64,000 bases of DNA from Sulfuritalea sp. GTDB taxonomy: Bacteria > Pseudomonadota > Gammaproteobacteria > Burkholderiales > Rhodocyclaceae. This document shows positions 9,395 to 17,012 of the stretch, piece by piece. The notes beneath the pieces are model-generated. The model saw only the letters and a program-made list of their open reading frames with translations. It made no database searches and was not told the origin of the DNA. Positions within the stretch are counted from its first letter, which is position 1; the number at the start of each line of letters is the position of its first letter. The position numbers and the translations under genes were made by a program. The stretch is from the NCBI RefSeq assembly GCF_017302275.1, contig NZ_JAFLDR010000022.1:1-64000 (forward strand), in the 5' to 3' direction.

Positions 9395-10348
9395 TCAATA
9401 GACCTCGCGGAAGCGCTTGCGCAGCCAGTAGCCGAGCAGGTTGAAGAACAGGGTCATCAGCAGCAGCGTGAGGCCGGCCGCAAAGATGGTCTGGTAGCCG
9501 ATCGAGCCGTGCGGCAGGTCGCCCAGTGCCACCTGCACGATATAGGACGTGATGGTGGCGCCCGGCTCGGTCGGGTTGAAAGTCAGGTTGGGCTGCATGC
9601 CGGCCGCCACGGCGAGGATCATGGTCTCGCCCACCGCGCGCGAGATGCCGAGGATGTAGGCCGAGGCGATACCCGAGGTCGCCGCCGGGGTCACCACCCA
9701 CAGCGCCGTCTGCAGGCGCGTCGCACCCATCGCGTAGGACCCTTCGCGCAGCGACATGGGCACCGCGCGCATGGCGTCTTCCGAGAGCGAGGCGACGTAG
9801 GGAATGATCATGATGCCCATCACCAGGCCCGCCGACAGCAGGTTGAAGCCCGGCAGGTCGGGATAGATTGTCTGCAGGATCGGCGTCAGGAAGGTCAGCG
9901 CGAAGTAGCCGTAGACGATGGTCGGCACGCCACCCAGCAGCTCAAGGAAAGGCTTGGCGATCTCGCGCACCTTGAAGCCGGCGAACTCCGAGAGGTAGAT
10001 CGCGATGATGGTGCCTAGCGGTATCGCCACCAGCAGGGCCACCGCGGAGCTGGTCAAGGTGCCCGACAGCAGCACCATGATGCCGTAGTGGGCGTCGTCG
10101 AACAGCGGTGTCCATTGCGTATCGAACAGGAAATCGGACAGCGGAACGGTCTCGAAGAACACCCAGGATTCCTTGACCAGCACGTAGACGATGGCGATCG
10201 TGACGAAGACCGAGAATGCCGCCGCACTGAACAGCAAGCCCTCGATGATGCGTTCCTTGACGTGGCGCGACGCCTTCTTGCTCAGCCGGTCGCTGATACC
10301 ACTGCCAAGCGGCAGCGGTTGGGACGGATGGGATGCGCTGGCGGTCAT
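9395..10348 (-). CDS. pstC: Phosphate ABC transporter permease PstC
   Basis: A 317-aa inner-membrane permease with a cytoplasmic N-terminal extension and about six helices. The coupling loop is REGSYAMGATRLQT and the ISRAVGETMI stretch is diagnostic for PstC. It is separated from pstS by 111 bp holding a hairpin (10414-10440), which could lower expression of the membrane genes relative to the binding protein. Confidence 0.94.
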   Translation of the reverse strand: MTASASHPSQPLPLGSGISDRLSKKASRHVKERIIEGLLFSAAAFSVFVTIAIVYVLVKESWVFFETVPLSDFLFDTQWTPLFDDAHYGIMVLLSGTLTSSAVALLVAIPLGTIIAIYLSEFAGFKVREIAKPFLELLGGVPTIVYGYFALTFLTPILQTIYPDLPGFNLLSAGLVMGIMIIPYVASLSEDAMRAVPMSLREGSYAMGATRLQTALWVVTPAATSGIASAYILGISRAVGETMILAVAAGMQPNLTFNPTEPGATITSYIVQVALGDLPHGSIGYQTIFAAGLTLLLMTLFFNLLGYWLRKRFREVY

Positions 10349-10413
10349 TGCAGGATTCCGGAACTATTGGATTCGGAGCATTGCGGCATTGTAGAAACGC
10401 GATACGACCAGAA

Positions 10414-10440
10414 CGGACGCGGGGAAAAAACCGGCGTCCG
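10414..10440 (-). promoter_or_regulatory. Intercistronic hairpin between pstS and pstC
   Basis: CGGACGC at 10414-10420 and GCGTCCG at 10434-10440 form a 7-bp stem with a 13-nt loop in the pstS-pstC gap. It could act as a partial terminator or as a stabiliser of the abundant pstS message. There is no following T run. Confidence 0.45.
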
Positions 10441-10459
10441 ATCTGACGATCACGGACTC

Positions 10460-11446
10460 TTACTCTTTCGGATCACGCTTCAGCAGGTCGGCGACCTTTA
10501 CGCCGACTTCGGCCTCACCACCGAAAGCCGTGCCGGTCTTCTTCTTGCGGAAATTATCCTGCGCATGCTTGTAATCGGCGGCTCCCAGCGGCACGTACTT
10601 GACTTCCTTGGCCAGCTTGCCGCCTTCCTTGAGGTAGTACTCGACGAAGTCCTTGACCTCCGGCTTGTCCATCGACTTGGCACTGACATAAATGAAGATC
10701 GGGCGCGCCAGCGGCTCGTACTCGCCCGCCATCACGGCATCGATCGACGGCGTCACGGCCTTGCCCTTGGGGTTGACGATCTGCACCGCCTTCAGCTTGC
10801 CCTTGTTCTCGTCGTAGTAGGCGAAGCCGAAGAAGCCCAGCGCGTTGTTGTCGCGCGAGACGCCCTGCACCAGCACGTTGTCGTCTTCCGAGGCGGTGAA
10901 ATCGCCGCGGCTGGACTTGGATTTTCCATTGACGGCCTCGGTGAAGTAGTCGAAGGTGCCCGAATCGGCCCCCGGTCCGAACAGCTTGAGCGGCGCATCG
11001 GGCCAGGCCGGATTGACATCCTTCCACTTCATGACCTTGCCTTGGGCGGCGGGTTCCCACATCTTCTTCAGCTCGGCCACGGTCAACTGATTGATGAAGG
11101 TGTTCTTCGGATTCACCACCACGGTCAGGGCGTCGAAGGCCACCGGCAGTTCGACATACTTGATGCCGGCCTTGGCGCACTCCTCCATTTCCTTCTTCAG
11201 GATCGGACGGGAGGCGTTCGAGATGTCGGTCTCGCCGCGGCAGAACTTCTTGAAGCCGCCGCCCGTGCCCGAGATGCCTACGGTCACGCGAACGGAACCC
11301 TTCTTGGCTTTCTGGAAGTCCTCGGCAACCGCCTCGGTTACGGGAAACACGGTCGAGGAGCCGTCGATCTTGACCAGCGCCTGTGCATGAACAGCCGTGG
11401 CGGCGAACACACCGGCGACGACGGCGGCAATTTTCAGGGATTTCAT
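10460..11446 (-). CDS. pstS: Periplasmic phosphate-binding protein PstS
   Basis: The substrate-binding protein of the Pst importer (328 aa). The signal peptide ends in VHA-QA (about residue 22). Phosphate-binding segments are visible: IDGSSTVFP, then [24 protein letters not shown], with the GTGGG loop and the Asp that accepts the phosphate proton. It is the first gene of pstSCAB and lies behind a strong Pho-box promoter (11486-11519). Confidence 0.95.
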   Translation of the reverse strand: MKSLKIAAVVAGVFAATAVHAQALVKIDGSSTVFPVTEAVAEDFQKAKKGSVRVTVGISGTGGGFKKFCRGETDISNASRPILKKEMEECAKAGIKYVELPVAFDALTVVVNPKNTFINQLTVAELKKMWEPAAQGKVMKWKDVNPAWPDAPLKLFGPGADSGTFDYFTEAVNGKSKSSRGDFTASEDDNVLVQGVSRDNNALGFFGFAYYDENKGKLKAVQIVNPKGKAVTPSIDAVMAGEYEPLARPIFIYVSAKSMDKPEVKDFVEYYLKEGGKLAKEVKYVPLGAADYKHAQDNFRKKKTGTAFGGEAEVGVKVADLLKRDPKE

Positions 11447-11485
11447 ATACAGACTCCTTTGTGCGGTGCGATATAAGAAGCCCGA

Positions 11486-11519
11486 AGTCTAGGCAGCGAA
11501 TGTTACAGAGCCGTGAAAG
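11486..11519 (-). promoter_or_regulatory. Pho box and -10 for pstSCAB
   Basis: On the minus strand CTTTCAC-N4-CTGTAAC (11519 to 11502) fits the PhoB 7+4+7 direct repeat (CTGTCAT-N4-CTGTCAC) with three mismatches. A 10-bp spacer and the -10 hexamer TAGACT (11491-11486) follow, which is the spacing of PhoB-activated promoters lacking a -35. Confidence 0.78.
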
Positions 11520-11551
11520 CTGGCGAAATCGACCAACCCGAGCAGGGGCCA

Positions 11552-11569
11552 TGGTCATCCCCCTGTAAC
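11552..11569 (+). promoter_or_regulatory. Pho-box-like repeat upstream of olsA
   Basis: On the plus strand TGGTCAT-N4-CTGTAAC is a second 7+4+7 repeat, facing the opposite way to the pstS box and 32 bp from it. Its downstream -10 position (11580-11585, CAAGCT) is a poor match and would put the start at or next to the olsA ATG. The box is convincing; the promoter core is not. Confidence 0.6.
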
Positions 11570-11591
11570 GATGAACCGCCAAGCTTGATCC

Positions 11592-12416
11592 ATGCCGACT
11601 TTTCGATTGCCAGCCAGCCTGGGCCTGTTGCTGGTAGGGCTACATCTCCTCTATGGCGCCCTGCAAGTGGCCCTGCTCTTTCCGCTGGCCGGCGCCAGCC
11701 GCCGACAGCGGCTGCGAAGGCGCTGGTCGCAAGGCCTGCTGGGGGTGCTGGGCATCCGCATCGAAGTCGCCGCAGACATTGCCGCCGGCCTGGAGGGTGG
11801 CCTGCTGGTCGCGAACCACATTTCCTTCGTTGACATATTCCTGATCAACGCCCTGCTTCCATCCGCCTTCGTCGCAAAGGGCGATGTCGCGCGCTGGCCC
11901 CTGATCGGCTGGCTGGCCCGGCGCAACGGCACGGTGTTCATTGAACGCGGCAACCGCCAGGCCGCCCAGCAAGCCCGCGAGCACCTGCTCGCCGCCCTAG
12001 GCAAGGGCCAGCGGCTGGCGATCTTCCCCGAGGGCACCACGACGGCGGGCGATCGCGTCCTCCCGTTTCACGGCGCGCTATTCCAGGCTGCGATCGACGC
12101 CGCCGTGCCGGTATACGCCCTGGCGCTGAGTTACCACGATTCGAGTGGGGTTCGCTCCGAAGCCCCCGCCTACATCGACGATGTCACGCTGATCGATTGC
12201 CTGGGCGCCATTCTGCGCACCCGCGGCCTCGTCGCCCGGGTGCACTGCGCCGCCAGTTTCCGGCCACCGCTGCCCAACCGCCGCCATCTAGCGCACCATG
12301 CCCACCAGGCGATCGTCCGCACGCTGGCACATCTGCCCGATCCGCGAAACAGAGGGGCAAAGCCGTTTCAAGCCCCTCGGCAACCTCTCCGTAACGAAGT
12401 GGAAATCAGGCAGTAA
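11592..12416 (+). CDS. olsA: Lyso-ornithine lipid O-acyltransferase OlsA-like
   Basis: A PlsC-family membrane acyltransferase (274 aa) with the catalytic NHISFVD block (His76, Asp81) and the acceptor motif FPEGTT at residues 145-150. An N-terminal hydrophobic helix (residues 6-34) anchors it. PlsC-type enzymes also make phosphatidic acid. The OlsA call rests on the adjacent olsB-like gene and the shared phosphate-starvation context. It would add the second acyl chain to lyso-ornithine lipid. The start codon lies almost at the predicted transcription start, so the message may be nearly leaderless. Confidence 0.75.
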   Translation: MPTFRLPASLGLLLVGLHLLYGALQVALLFPLAGASRRQRLRRRWSQGLLGVLGIRIEVAADIAAGLEGGLLVANHISFVDIFLINALLPSAFVAKGDVARWPLIGWLARRNGTVFIERGNRQAAQQAREHLLAALGKGQRLAIFPEGTTTAGDRVLPFHGALFQAAIDAAVPVYALALSYHDSSGVRSEAPAYIDDVTLIDCLGAILRTRGLVARVHCAASFRPPLPNRRHLAHHAHQAIVRTLAHLPDPRNRGAKPFQAPRQPLRNEVEIRQ

Positions 12417-12433
12417 CGCAGGCTCTTGAAAAT
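12389..12433 (+). promoter_or_regulatory. Pho-box-like triple repeat before olsB
   Basis: CCGTAAC (12389), TGGAAAT (12400) and CAGTAAC (12411) are spaced exactly 11 bp apart across the olsA stop codon. Ten bp later GAAAAT (12428-12433) could be the -10. The outer two units each differ from CTGTAAC by one base. This would give olsB and the genes behind it their own PhoB-dependent start. Confidence 0.5.
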
Positions 12434-12466
12434 TCAGGCGAACCCAAGAGAGCAAAGGAGAACGCC

Positions 12467-13240
12467 ATGCAAGAACGCCTGAACGAAAACACCGCCGCCC
12501 GGGAAAAGATCGGCTACAGCCTGACGCTGGCGCGCAGCGAGGAGGAAGTCCGCGAGGCGCAGCGCCTGCGCTACAAGGTGTTCGTCGAGGAACTCGGTGC
12601 CCGCGTGCAGACCCGCATCCCGAACCACGACATCGACCTCTATGACGCCTTCTGCGAACACCTGATCGTGCGCGAAAACGACGGAGATCGAGTGGTCGGC
12701 ACCTACCGCATCCTGTCACCGGCCGCCGCGCGCCGCGTCGGCAACTACTACTCGGAAAACGAGTTCTACATCAACCGGCTGCAGAACCTGCGCGGGCGCA
12801 TGGTGGAAGTCGGCCGCTCCTGCATCCATCCCGACCATCGCAGCGGCGCCGTCATCACCCTGCTCTGGGCCGGACTCGCCGACTACATGGTGCGCAACAA
12901 CTACGACTACCTGATCGGTTGCGCATCGATCGGCATGGCCGATGGCGGACACAATGCCGCCAACCTGTTCAGCCAGCTCGCACAGGAACACATGGCGCCG
13001 GCCGAATACCGTGTATTCCCTCAGCATGGGCTGCCCTTCGAACGTCTCGCCGACGGACGCACGGCGATGGTCCCGCCCCTGATCAAGGGCTACCTGCGCG
13101 TTGGCGCCTGGGTCTGCGGTGAACCCGCCTGGGATCCGGACTTCAATACCGCCGACCTTTTGCTGCTGCTGCCCATGTCGCGCATGAATCCGCGCTACCT
13201 GCGCCACTTCGTCAAGCCGAGCGCGGCGCTCGTTCCGTGA
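12467..13240 (+). CDS. olsB: Ornithine N-acyltransferase OlsB-like (GNAT fold)
   Basis: A 257-aa member of the OlsB/acyl-homoserine-lactone-synthase-like GNAT group, which transfers a 3-hydroxyacyl chain from ACP to the alpha-amino group of ornithine. Family landmarks include RLRYKVFVEELGA near residue 35, DAFCEHLIV, VVGTYRIL, and VEVGRSCIHPDHR near residue 115. AAGGAG lies 7 bp before the ATG. Together with OlsA it makes phosphorus-free ornithine lipids. It overlaps the next gene by 4 bp (GTGA). Confidence 0.85.
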   Translation: MQERLNENTAAREKIGYSLTLARSEEEVREAQRLRYKVFVEELGARVQTRIPNHDIDLYDAFCEHLIVRENDGDRVVGTYRILSPAAARRVGNYYSENEFYINRLQNLRGRMVEVGRSCIHPDHRSGAVITLLWAGLADYMVRNNYDYLIGCASIGMADGGHNAANLFSQLAQEHMAPAEYRVFPQHGLPFERLADGRTAMVPPLIKGYLRVGAWVCGEPAWDPDFNTADLLLLLPMSRMNPRYLRHFVKPSAALVP

Positions 13241-14565
13241 GCCGGGCATTGGTCGCGCAGAGCGATGCCAGTCGCCTAGCCGCCAACGACCTGACCCCGT
13301 TCCAGGGACACCGGCTGCATGTACTGATGCTGACCGATGTCTTCCATCCGCGCATCAATGGCGTTTCGACTTCCATCGAAACCTTCTGCTCGGCGCTCTC
13401 GGCACAGGGCGTCCGCGTCACCCTGGTCGCCCCGGAGTATCCCGACAGCGCGACCGCCGCAGACGCCTCCACCAATGCGTTGCCCGCCGACATCATGCGC
13501 CTGCCCTCGCGCGCCGTTCCGCTCGATCCGGAAGATCGGCTGATGCGCTGGAAGCCCCTGGCCGAGCTCGATCGCCGGCTCGCCAGCGACCGAAGAAAGT
13601 CCCCGTGGGACTCCGACTTTCGCGACATCGACCTGGTGCATGTGCAGACGCCGTTCGCAGCCCACTATGCGGGGCTGCGGCTGGCCCGCAGGCTGGGCAT
13701 TCCCTGCCTTGCGACTTACCACACGCATTTCGAGGAATACCTGTTCCATTACATCCGCTTCCTGCCGAAGGCTGCCTTGCGCTTCGCCGCGCGCGCCCTG
13801 GCCCGCCAGCAATGCAATGCGCTCGACGCCGTCGTCGTGCCCTCGCCGGCGATGGCCGAGACGCTGCGCGGCTACGGCATCCGCAGCCCGCTGCACGTGA
13901 TCCCCACCGGCATGCCCGAAAGCCAGTTCGTGCGCGGCAATGGCGAACGCTTTCGCCGGCAGTGGGGGATCGCCACCACCCGCAAACTGGCCCTGTTCGT
14001 CGGCCGCGCCGCCTTCGAGAAGAACATCGGCTTCCTGCTTCGGGTGACGGCGCTGGCGTGCAAACTGCAACCGCGGTTGATGCTGGTCATTGCCGGCGAA
14101 GGGCCGGCCCTCCCTGCCTTGCGTCGCCAGGCTGCGGAATTGCGCATCGAAGACCACGTCCGCTTTGTCGGCTACCTGCCGCGTGCCAGCGGTTTGCGAG
14201 ACTGTTATGCCGCGGCCGACGTGTTCACTTTTGCCTCGCATACGGAAACGCAAGGGCTGGTGCTGCTCGAAGCCATGGCGGTCGGGCTGCCGGTACTGGC
14301 GATCCCGGCGCTGGGTGTGGCCGGCATCGTCGCGCCACGGCGTGGCGCGATCGCCGCGGCGGATACCGTGGCAGCGTTTGCAGGGCAGTTGCTAAGCCTG
14401 TTCGAGCGCCCGGACAGGCTTGCCGCAATGTCCCGCGACGCCATCGCCTTTGCCCGCGAATGGGATGCCGATGCTCAGGGAGCGCGTCTGGCGGCGCTGT
14501 ATCGGTCGCTGCTGCGCGCGCCACCGCCCATCTACGCCGCCAGGCAGCAGGCAGTCGCGCAATGA
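13237..14565 (+). CDS. GT4 glycosyltransferase, probably diacylglycerol-directed
   Basis: A 442-aa GT-B glycosyltransferase of family 4. The N-terminal domain opens LTDVFHPRINGVSTSI, the pattern of processive or single-step diacylglycerol glucosyltransferases and alpha-mannosyltransferases. The C-terminal domain has VGRAAFEKN and the EX7E-type motif HTETQGLVLLEAMAVG. GTG 13237 overlaps the olsB stop. Its place in the Pho-controlled operon with plcP and dgkA suggests diacylglycerol as acceptor, making a glycolipid to replace phospholipid. The sugar donor cannot be told. Confidence 0.75.
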   Translation: MSRALVAQSDASRLAANDLTPFQGHRLHVLMLTDVFHPRINGVSTSIETFCSALSAQGVRVTLVAPEYPDSATAADASTNALPADIMRLPSRAVPLDPEDRLMRWKPLAELDRRLASDRRKSPWDSDFRDIDLVHVQTPFAAHYAGLRLARRLGIPCLATYHTHFEEYLFHYIRFLPKAALRFAARALARQQCNALDAVVVPSPAMAETLRGYGIRSPLHVIPTGMPESQFVRGNGERFRRQWGIATTRKLALFVGRAAFEKNIGFLLRVTALACKLQPRLMLVIAGEGPALPALRRQAAELRIEDHVRFVGYLPRASGLRDCYAAADVFTFASHTETQGLVLLEAMAVGLPVLAIPALGVAGIVAPRRGAIAAADTVAAFAGQLLSLFERPDRLAAMSRDAIAFAREWDADAQGARLAALYRSLLRAPPPIYAARQQAVAQ

Positions 14566-14951
14566 ACAGCGAGCCCCTGGCAAAGGAAAGCCCGTTCAAG
14601 GGTCAAACCGGCTTGCGCCGAATCTGGAATGCCTTCAATTACTCCCTCGCCGGCCTGCGTGCCGCTTTCAAGAACGAGGACGCCTTCCGCCAGGAATGCC
14701 TGCTCGCCGCTGTCCTGATTCCCATCGCCCTGCTGCTGCCCCTGCCCAGCGTGGCGCGGGCCCTGATGGTTGCCAGCGTGATGCTGGTGCTGATCGTCGA
14801 ACTGCTGAATTCGGCGATCGAAGCGGCCATCGACCGCATTTCCCTGGATCGGCATCGGTTGTCCGAGCGCGCCAAGGACATCGGCAGCGCGGCAGTACTG
14901 ATAGCGCTGATCAATGTGCTGGTGACCTGGTCGCTGGTATTGCTGGGCTGA
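14562..14951 (+). CDS. dgkA: Diacylglycerol kinase DgkA
   Basis: A small integral membrane kinase (129 aa) that converts diacylglycerol to phosphatidic acid. It has the prokaryotic DgkA layout: an amphipathic start (RRIWNAFNYSLAGLRAAFKNEDAFRQE), three membrane helices, and the conserved ELLNSAIEAAIDR catalytic segment before the second loop. The ATG overlaps the upstream stop by 4 bp. In this operon it would salvage diacylglycerol released by PlcP. Confidence 0.93.
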   Translation: MNSEPLAKESPFKGQTGLRRIWNAFNYSLAGLRAAFKNEDAFRQECLLAAVLIPIALLLPLPSVARALMVASVMLVLIVELLNSAIEAAIDRISLDRHRLSERAKDIGSAAVLIALINVLVTWSLVLLG

Positions 14952-14953
14952 GC

Positions 14954-16147
14954 ATGAATACTCCACTGCATGTCGCGGTCGTCACGGAAACCTTCCCGCC
15001 GGAAATCAACGGCGTCGCCATGACCATCGGGCGCATGGTGCGCGGATTGCTGGCACGCGGACATCGCGTCAGCCTGACAAGACCCCGCCAGGCCGGCGAA
15101 CAAACGCCGGCAACCAGCGCCCGGCCGCCGACCACGCTGGTCCGCGGCTTGCCGATTCCCGGCTATGCCGGGCTGCGCTTCGGTTTGCCGGCACGGAGAT
15201 TGTTGCTGCGCCAATGGAGCGCGGAACGGCCCGATGTGGTCCAGGTCGTGACCGAAGGCCCGCTCGGCGCGTCGGCGGTGAGTGCCGCGCGCGAACTGGG
15301 CATCCCCGTGGTGTCGGAGTTCCACACCAATTTCCACAGCTACAGCAGGCACTATGGCTTCGCCTGGCTGGAAGGCCTGGTCGCCTTCCATTTGCGCCGC
15401 CTCCACAACCGCAGCCGATTCACCCTGGTGCCTTCACGCCAGCTCGGTGGGGAACTGGAGCAGAAGGGTTACCGCAATCTGCGCGTGGTCGCCCGCGGCG
15501 TCGATACCAACTTGTTCAATCCTTCCCGGCGCAATCCGGGCCTGCGCGCCGTCTGGAACGTCACCGAAAACGACCTGGTCGTGGCTTATGTCGGTCGCCT
15601 GGCTCCGGAAAAGAACCTGTCACTGGTGCTCAGCACCTTCGCGGCGATCCGCCGCCACGCCCCTGGCGCACGCCTGTTGTTCGTCGGCGACGGACCGGCG
15701 CGGGCACGGCTGCAGGCGGAGCATCCACAGCACATCTTTGCCGGCATGCGCCACGGTGAGGACCTCGCCCGCCACTATGCCTCGGCCGACCTGTTCCTCT
15801 TTCCCAGCATGACGGACACCTACGGCAACGTCACGCTCGAAGCCCTGGCCAGCGGCCTGCCGGTGGTCGCCTACCGCATGGCCGCCGCCGCCGAACTGGT
15901 CCGTCACGGCAGCAACGGCATGCTGGCCGAACCCGGCGCCGGCGACCAGTTCGAGCGCGCCGCCCTCGATCTGGTGACCCGCCCCGGCGCCCGGCGCCGC
16001 GCCGCCAGCGCCGCCCCCTACAGCGTCGCCATGCTCGACTGGGACAGCATCCACGACCAGCTCGAAGCCGCCTTGCGCGAGGCGATCGCCGGCGCGGCGC
16101 AGCCGGTGGATGGCGACTCCGCGCTACAAGTGTTCGCCGGCCGATGA
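14954..16147 (+). CDS. GT4 glycosyltransferase, Agt-like
   Basis: A second family 4 GT-B enzyme (397 aa) opening VTETFPPEINGVAMTIGRMVRG, the form found in alpha-mannosyltransferases and in Agt glycosyltransferases paired with PlcP in phosphate-starved bacteria. It has FHTNFHSYSRHYG, the phosphate-binding VGRLAPEKNLSLV and the EX7E region DTYGNVTLEALASG. It starts 2 bp after dgkA and overlaps plcP by 4 bp. Such tight coupling to plcP supports diacylglycerol glycosylation. It could act after, or instead of, the first GT4 enzyme. Confidence 0.77.
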   Translation: MNTPLHVAVVTETFPPEINGVAMTIGRMVRGLLARGHRVSLTRPRQAGEQTPATSARPPTTLVRGLPIPGYAGLRFGLPARRLLLRQWSAERPDVVQVVTEGPLGASAVSAARELGIPVVSEFHTNFHSYSRHYGFAWLEGLVAFHLRRLHNRSRFTLVPSRQLGGELEQKGYRNLRVVARGVDTNLFNPSRRNPGLRAVWNVTENDLVVAYVGRLAPEKNLSLVLSTFAAIRRHAPGARLLFVGDGPARARLQAEHPQHIFAGMRHGEDLARHYASADLFLFPSMTDTYGNVTLEALASGLPVVAYRMAAAAELVRHGSNGMLAEPGAGDQFERAALDLVTRPGARRRAASAAPYSVAMLDWDSIHDQLEAALREAIAGAAQPVDGDSALQVFAGR

Positions 16148-16956
16148 AGGTCCGTTCCATATTCATTTCCGATGTCCACCTCGGCACCCGCGGCTGCCAG
16201 GCCGACCGCCTGCTTGATTTCCTGCGCGACTACGAAAGCGAGAACCTGTTCCTGGTCGGCGACATCATCGATTTCTGGTCCATGAATCGATCCATACACT
16301 GGACCCAGGCGCAGAACACCGTGGTGCAGAAGATCCTGCGCCGAGCGCGCCACGGCGAGCAGGTCATGCTGATTCCCGGCAACCACGACGAAGCCATGCG
16401 CGAATACGACGGGCTTTCCTTCGGCGACATCGTCGTCAAACGCGAACATGTCCATATCGCCGCCGACGGCCGCCGCTACCTGCTGCTGCATGGCGACGAG
16501 TACGACCAGGTGACGCGCTACCACCGCTGGCTGGCGGTCGTCGGCGACATCGGCTACAACCTGCTGGTACGGCTCAATGCCACGCTCTCCCGCCTGCGCC
16601 GCCTGCTGCGCCGCCCGGGCTACTGGTCGCTGGCGGGCTATGCCAAGAACCGGGTCAAGCGTGCGGTGTCCTTCGTTTTCGATTTCGAGGACTCGCTGAT
16701 CCGGGCCGTGCGCGAACGCGGACTGGACGGCGTGATCTGCGGCCACATCCACAGCGCGGCGATACGCGCCGTGGATGGCGTGGTGTATGTCAATTGCGGC
16801 GACTGGGTAGACAGCTGCACTGCCATCGTCGAACATCACGATGGACGGCTGGAACTGGTGCGCGCCTGGCAGCCGATCGCCGTTCCGTCAGCGCCGACTA
16901 TTGATCCATTGCCCGACATGGCCCTCGGCTGTAAAGAACTTGCAACGAAATCGTAA
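16144..16956 (+). CDS. plcP: PlcP-type phospholipase C (calcineurin-like phosphoesterase)
   Basis: A 270-aa metallophosphoesterase with all five dimetal motifs: SDVHLG (Asp10, His12), GDIIDFW (Asp40), GNHDE (80-83), HGDEYD (His116) and GHIH. The start ISDVHLGTRGCQADRLLDFL is the hallmark of PlcP, which cleaves phosphatidylcholine or phosphatidylethanolamine to diacylglycerol under phosphate limitation. The same fold is often labelled LpxH, but LpxH works in lipid A synthesis and is not expected behind two GT4 genes and Pho boxes. The last codons contain a copy of the dispersed 23-bp repeat. Confidence 0.8.
   Translation: MKVRSIFISDVHLGTRGCQADRLLDFLRDYESENLFLVGDIIDFWSMNRSIHWTQAQNTVVQKILRRARHGEQVMLIPGNHDEAMREYDGLSFGDIVVKREHVHIAADGRRYLLLHGDEYDQVTRYHRWLAVVGDIGYNLLVRLNATLSRLRRLLRRPGYWSLAGYAKNRVKRAVSFVFDFEDSLIRAVRERGLDGVICGHIHSAAIRAVDGVVYVNCGDWVDSCTAIVEHHDGRLELVRAWQPIAVPSAPTIDPLPDMALGCKELATKS
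16879..16901 (-). repeat. Dispersed repeat within the 3' end of plcP
   Basis: The minus strand reads ATAGTCGGCGCTGACGGAACGGC, a diverged copy inside the poorly conserved C-terminal codons. Confidence 0.4.
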
Positions 16957-16957
16957 T
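16929..16957 (+). promoter_or_regulatory. Weak Pho-box-like repeat before the CYTH/CHAD gene
   Basis: CTGTAAA, TTGCAAC and TCGTAAT begin 11 bp apart across the plcP stop codon, the periodicity of PhoB sites. No good -10 lies at the required 10-11 bp, so this is a tentative call. Confidence 0.3.
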
Positions 16958-17012
16958 ACTGCCGCCGATCCCAGTAGCTACACTTGGGACCCACTCTGTC
17001 GATACCCACCCG

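Noticed and set aside
16144-16956. Annotation as LpxH (UDP-2,3-diacylglucosamine hydrolase)
   Set aside because: The fold is shared, but the DVHLGTRGCQ start, length and Pho-controlled lipid operon fit PlcP better. A biochemical test would settle it.
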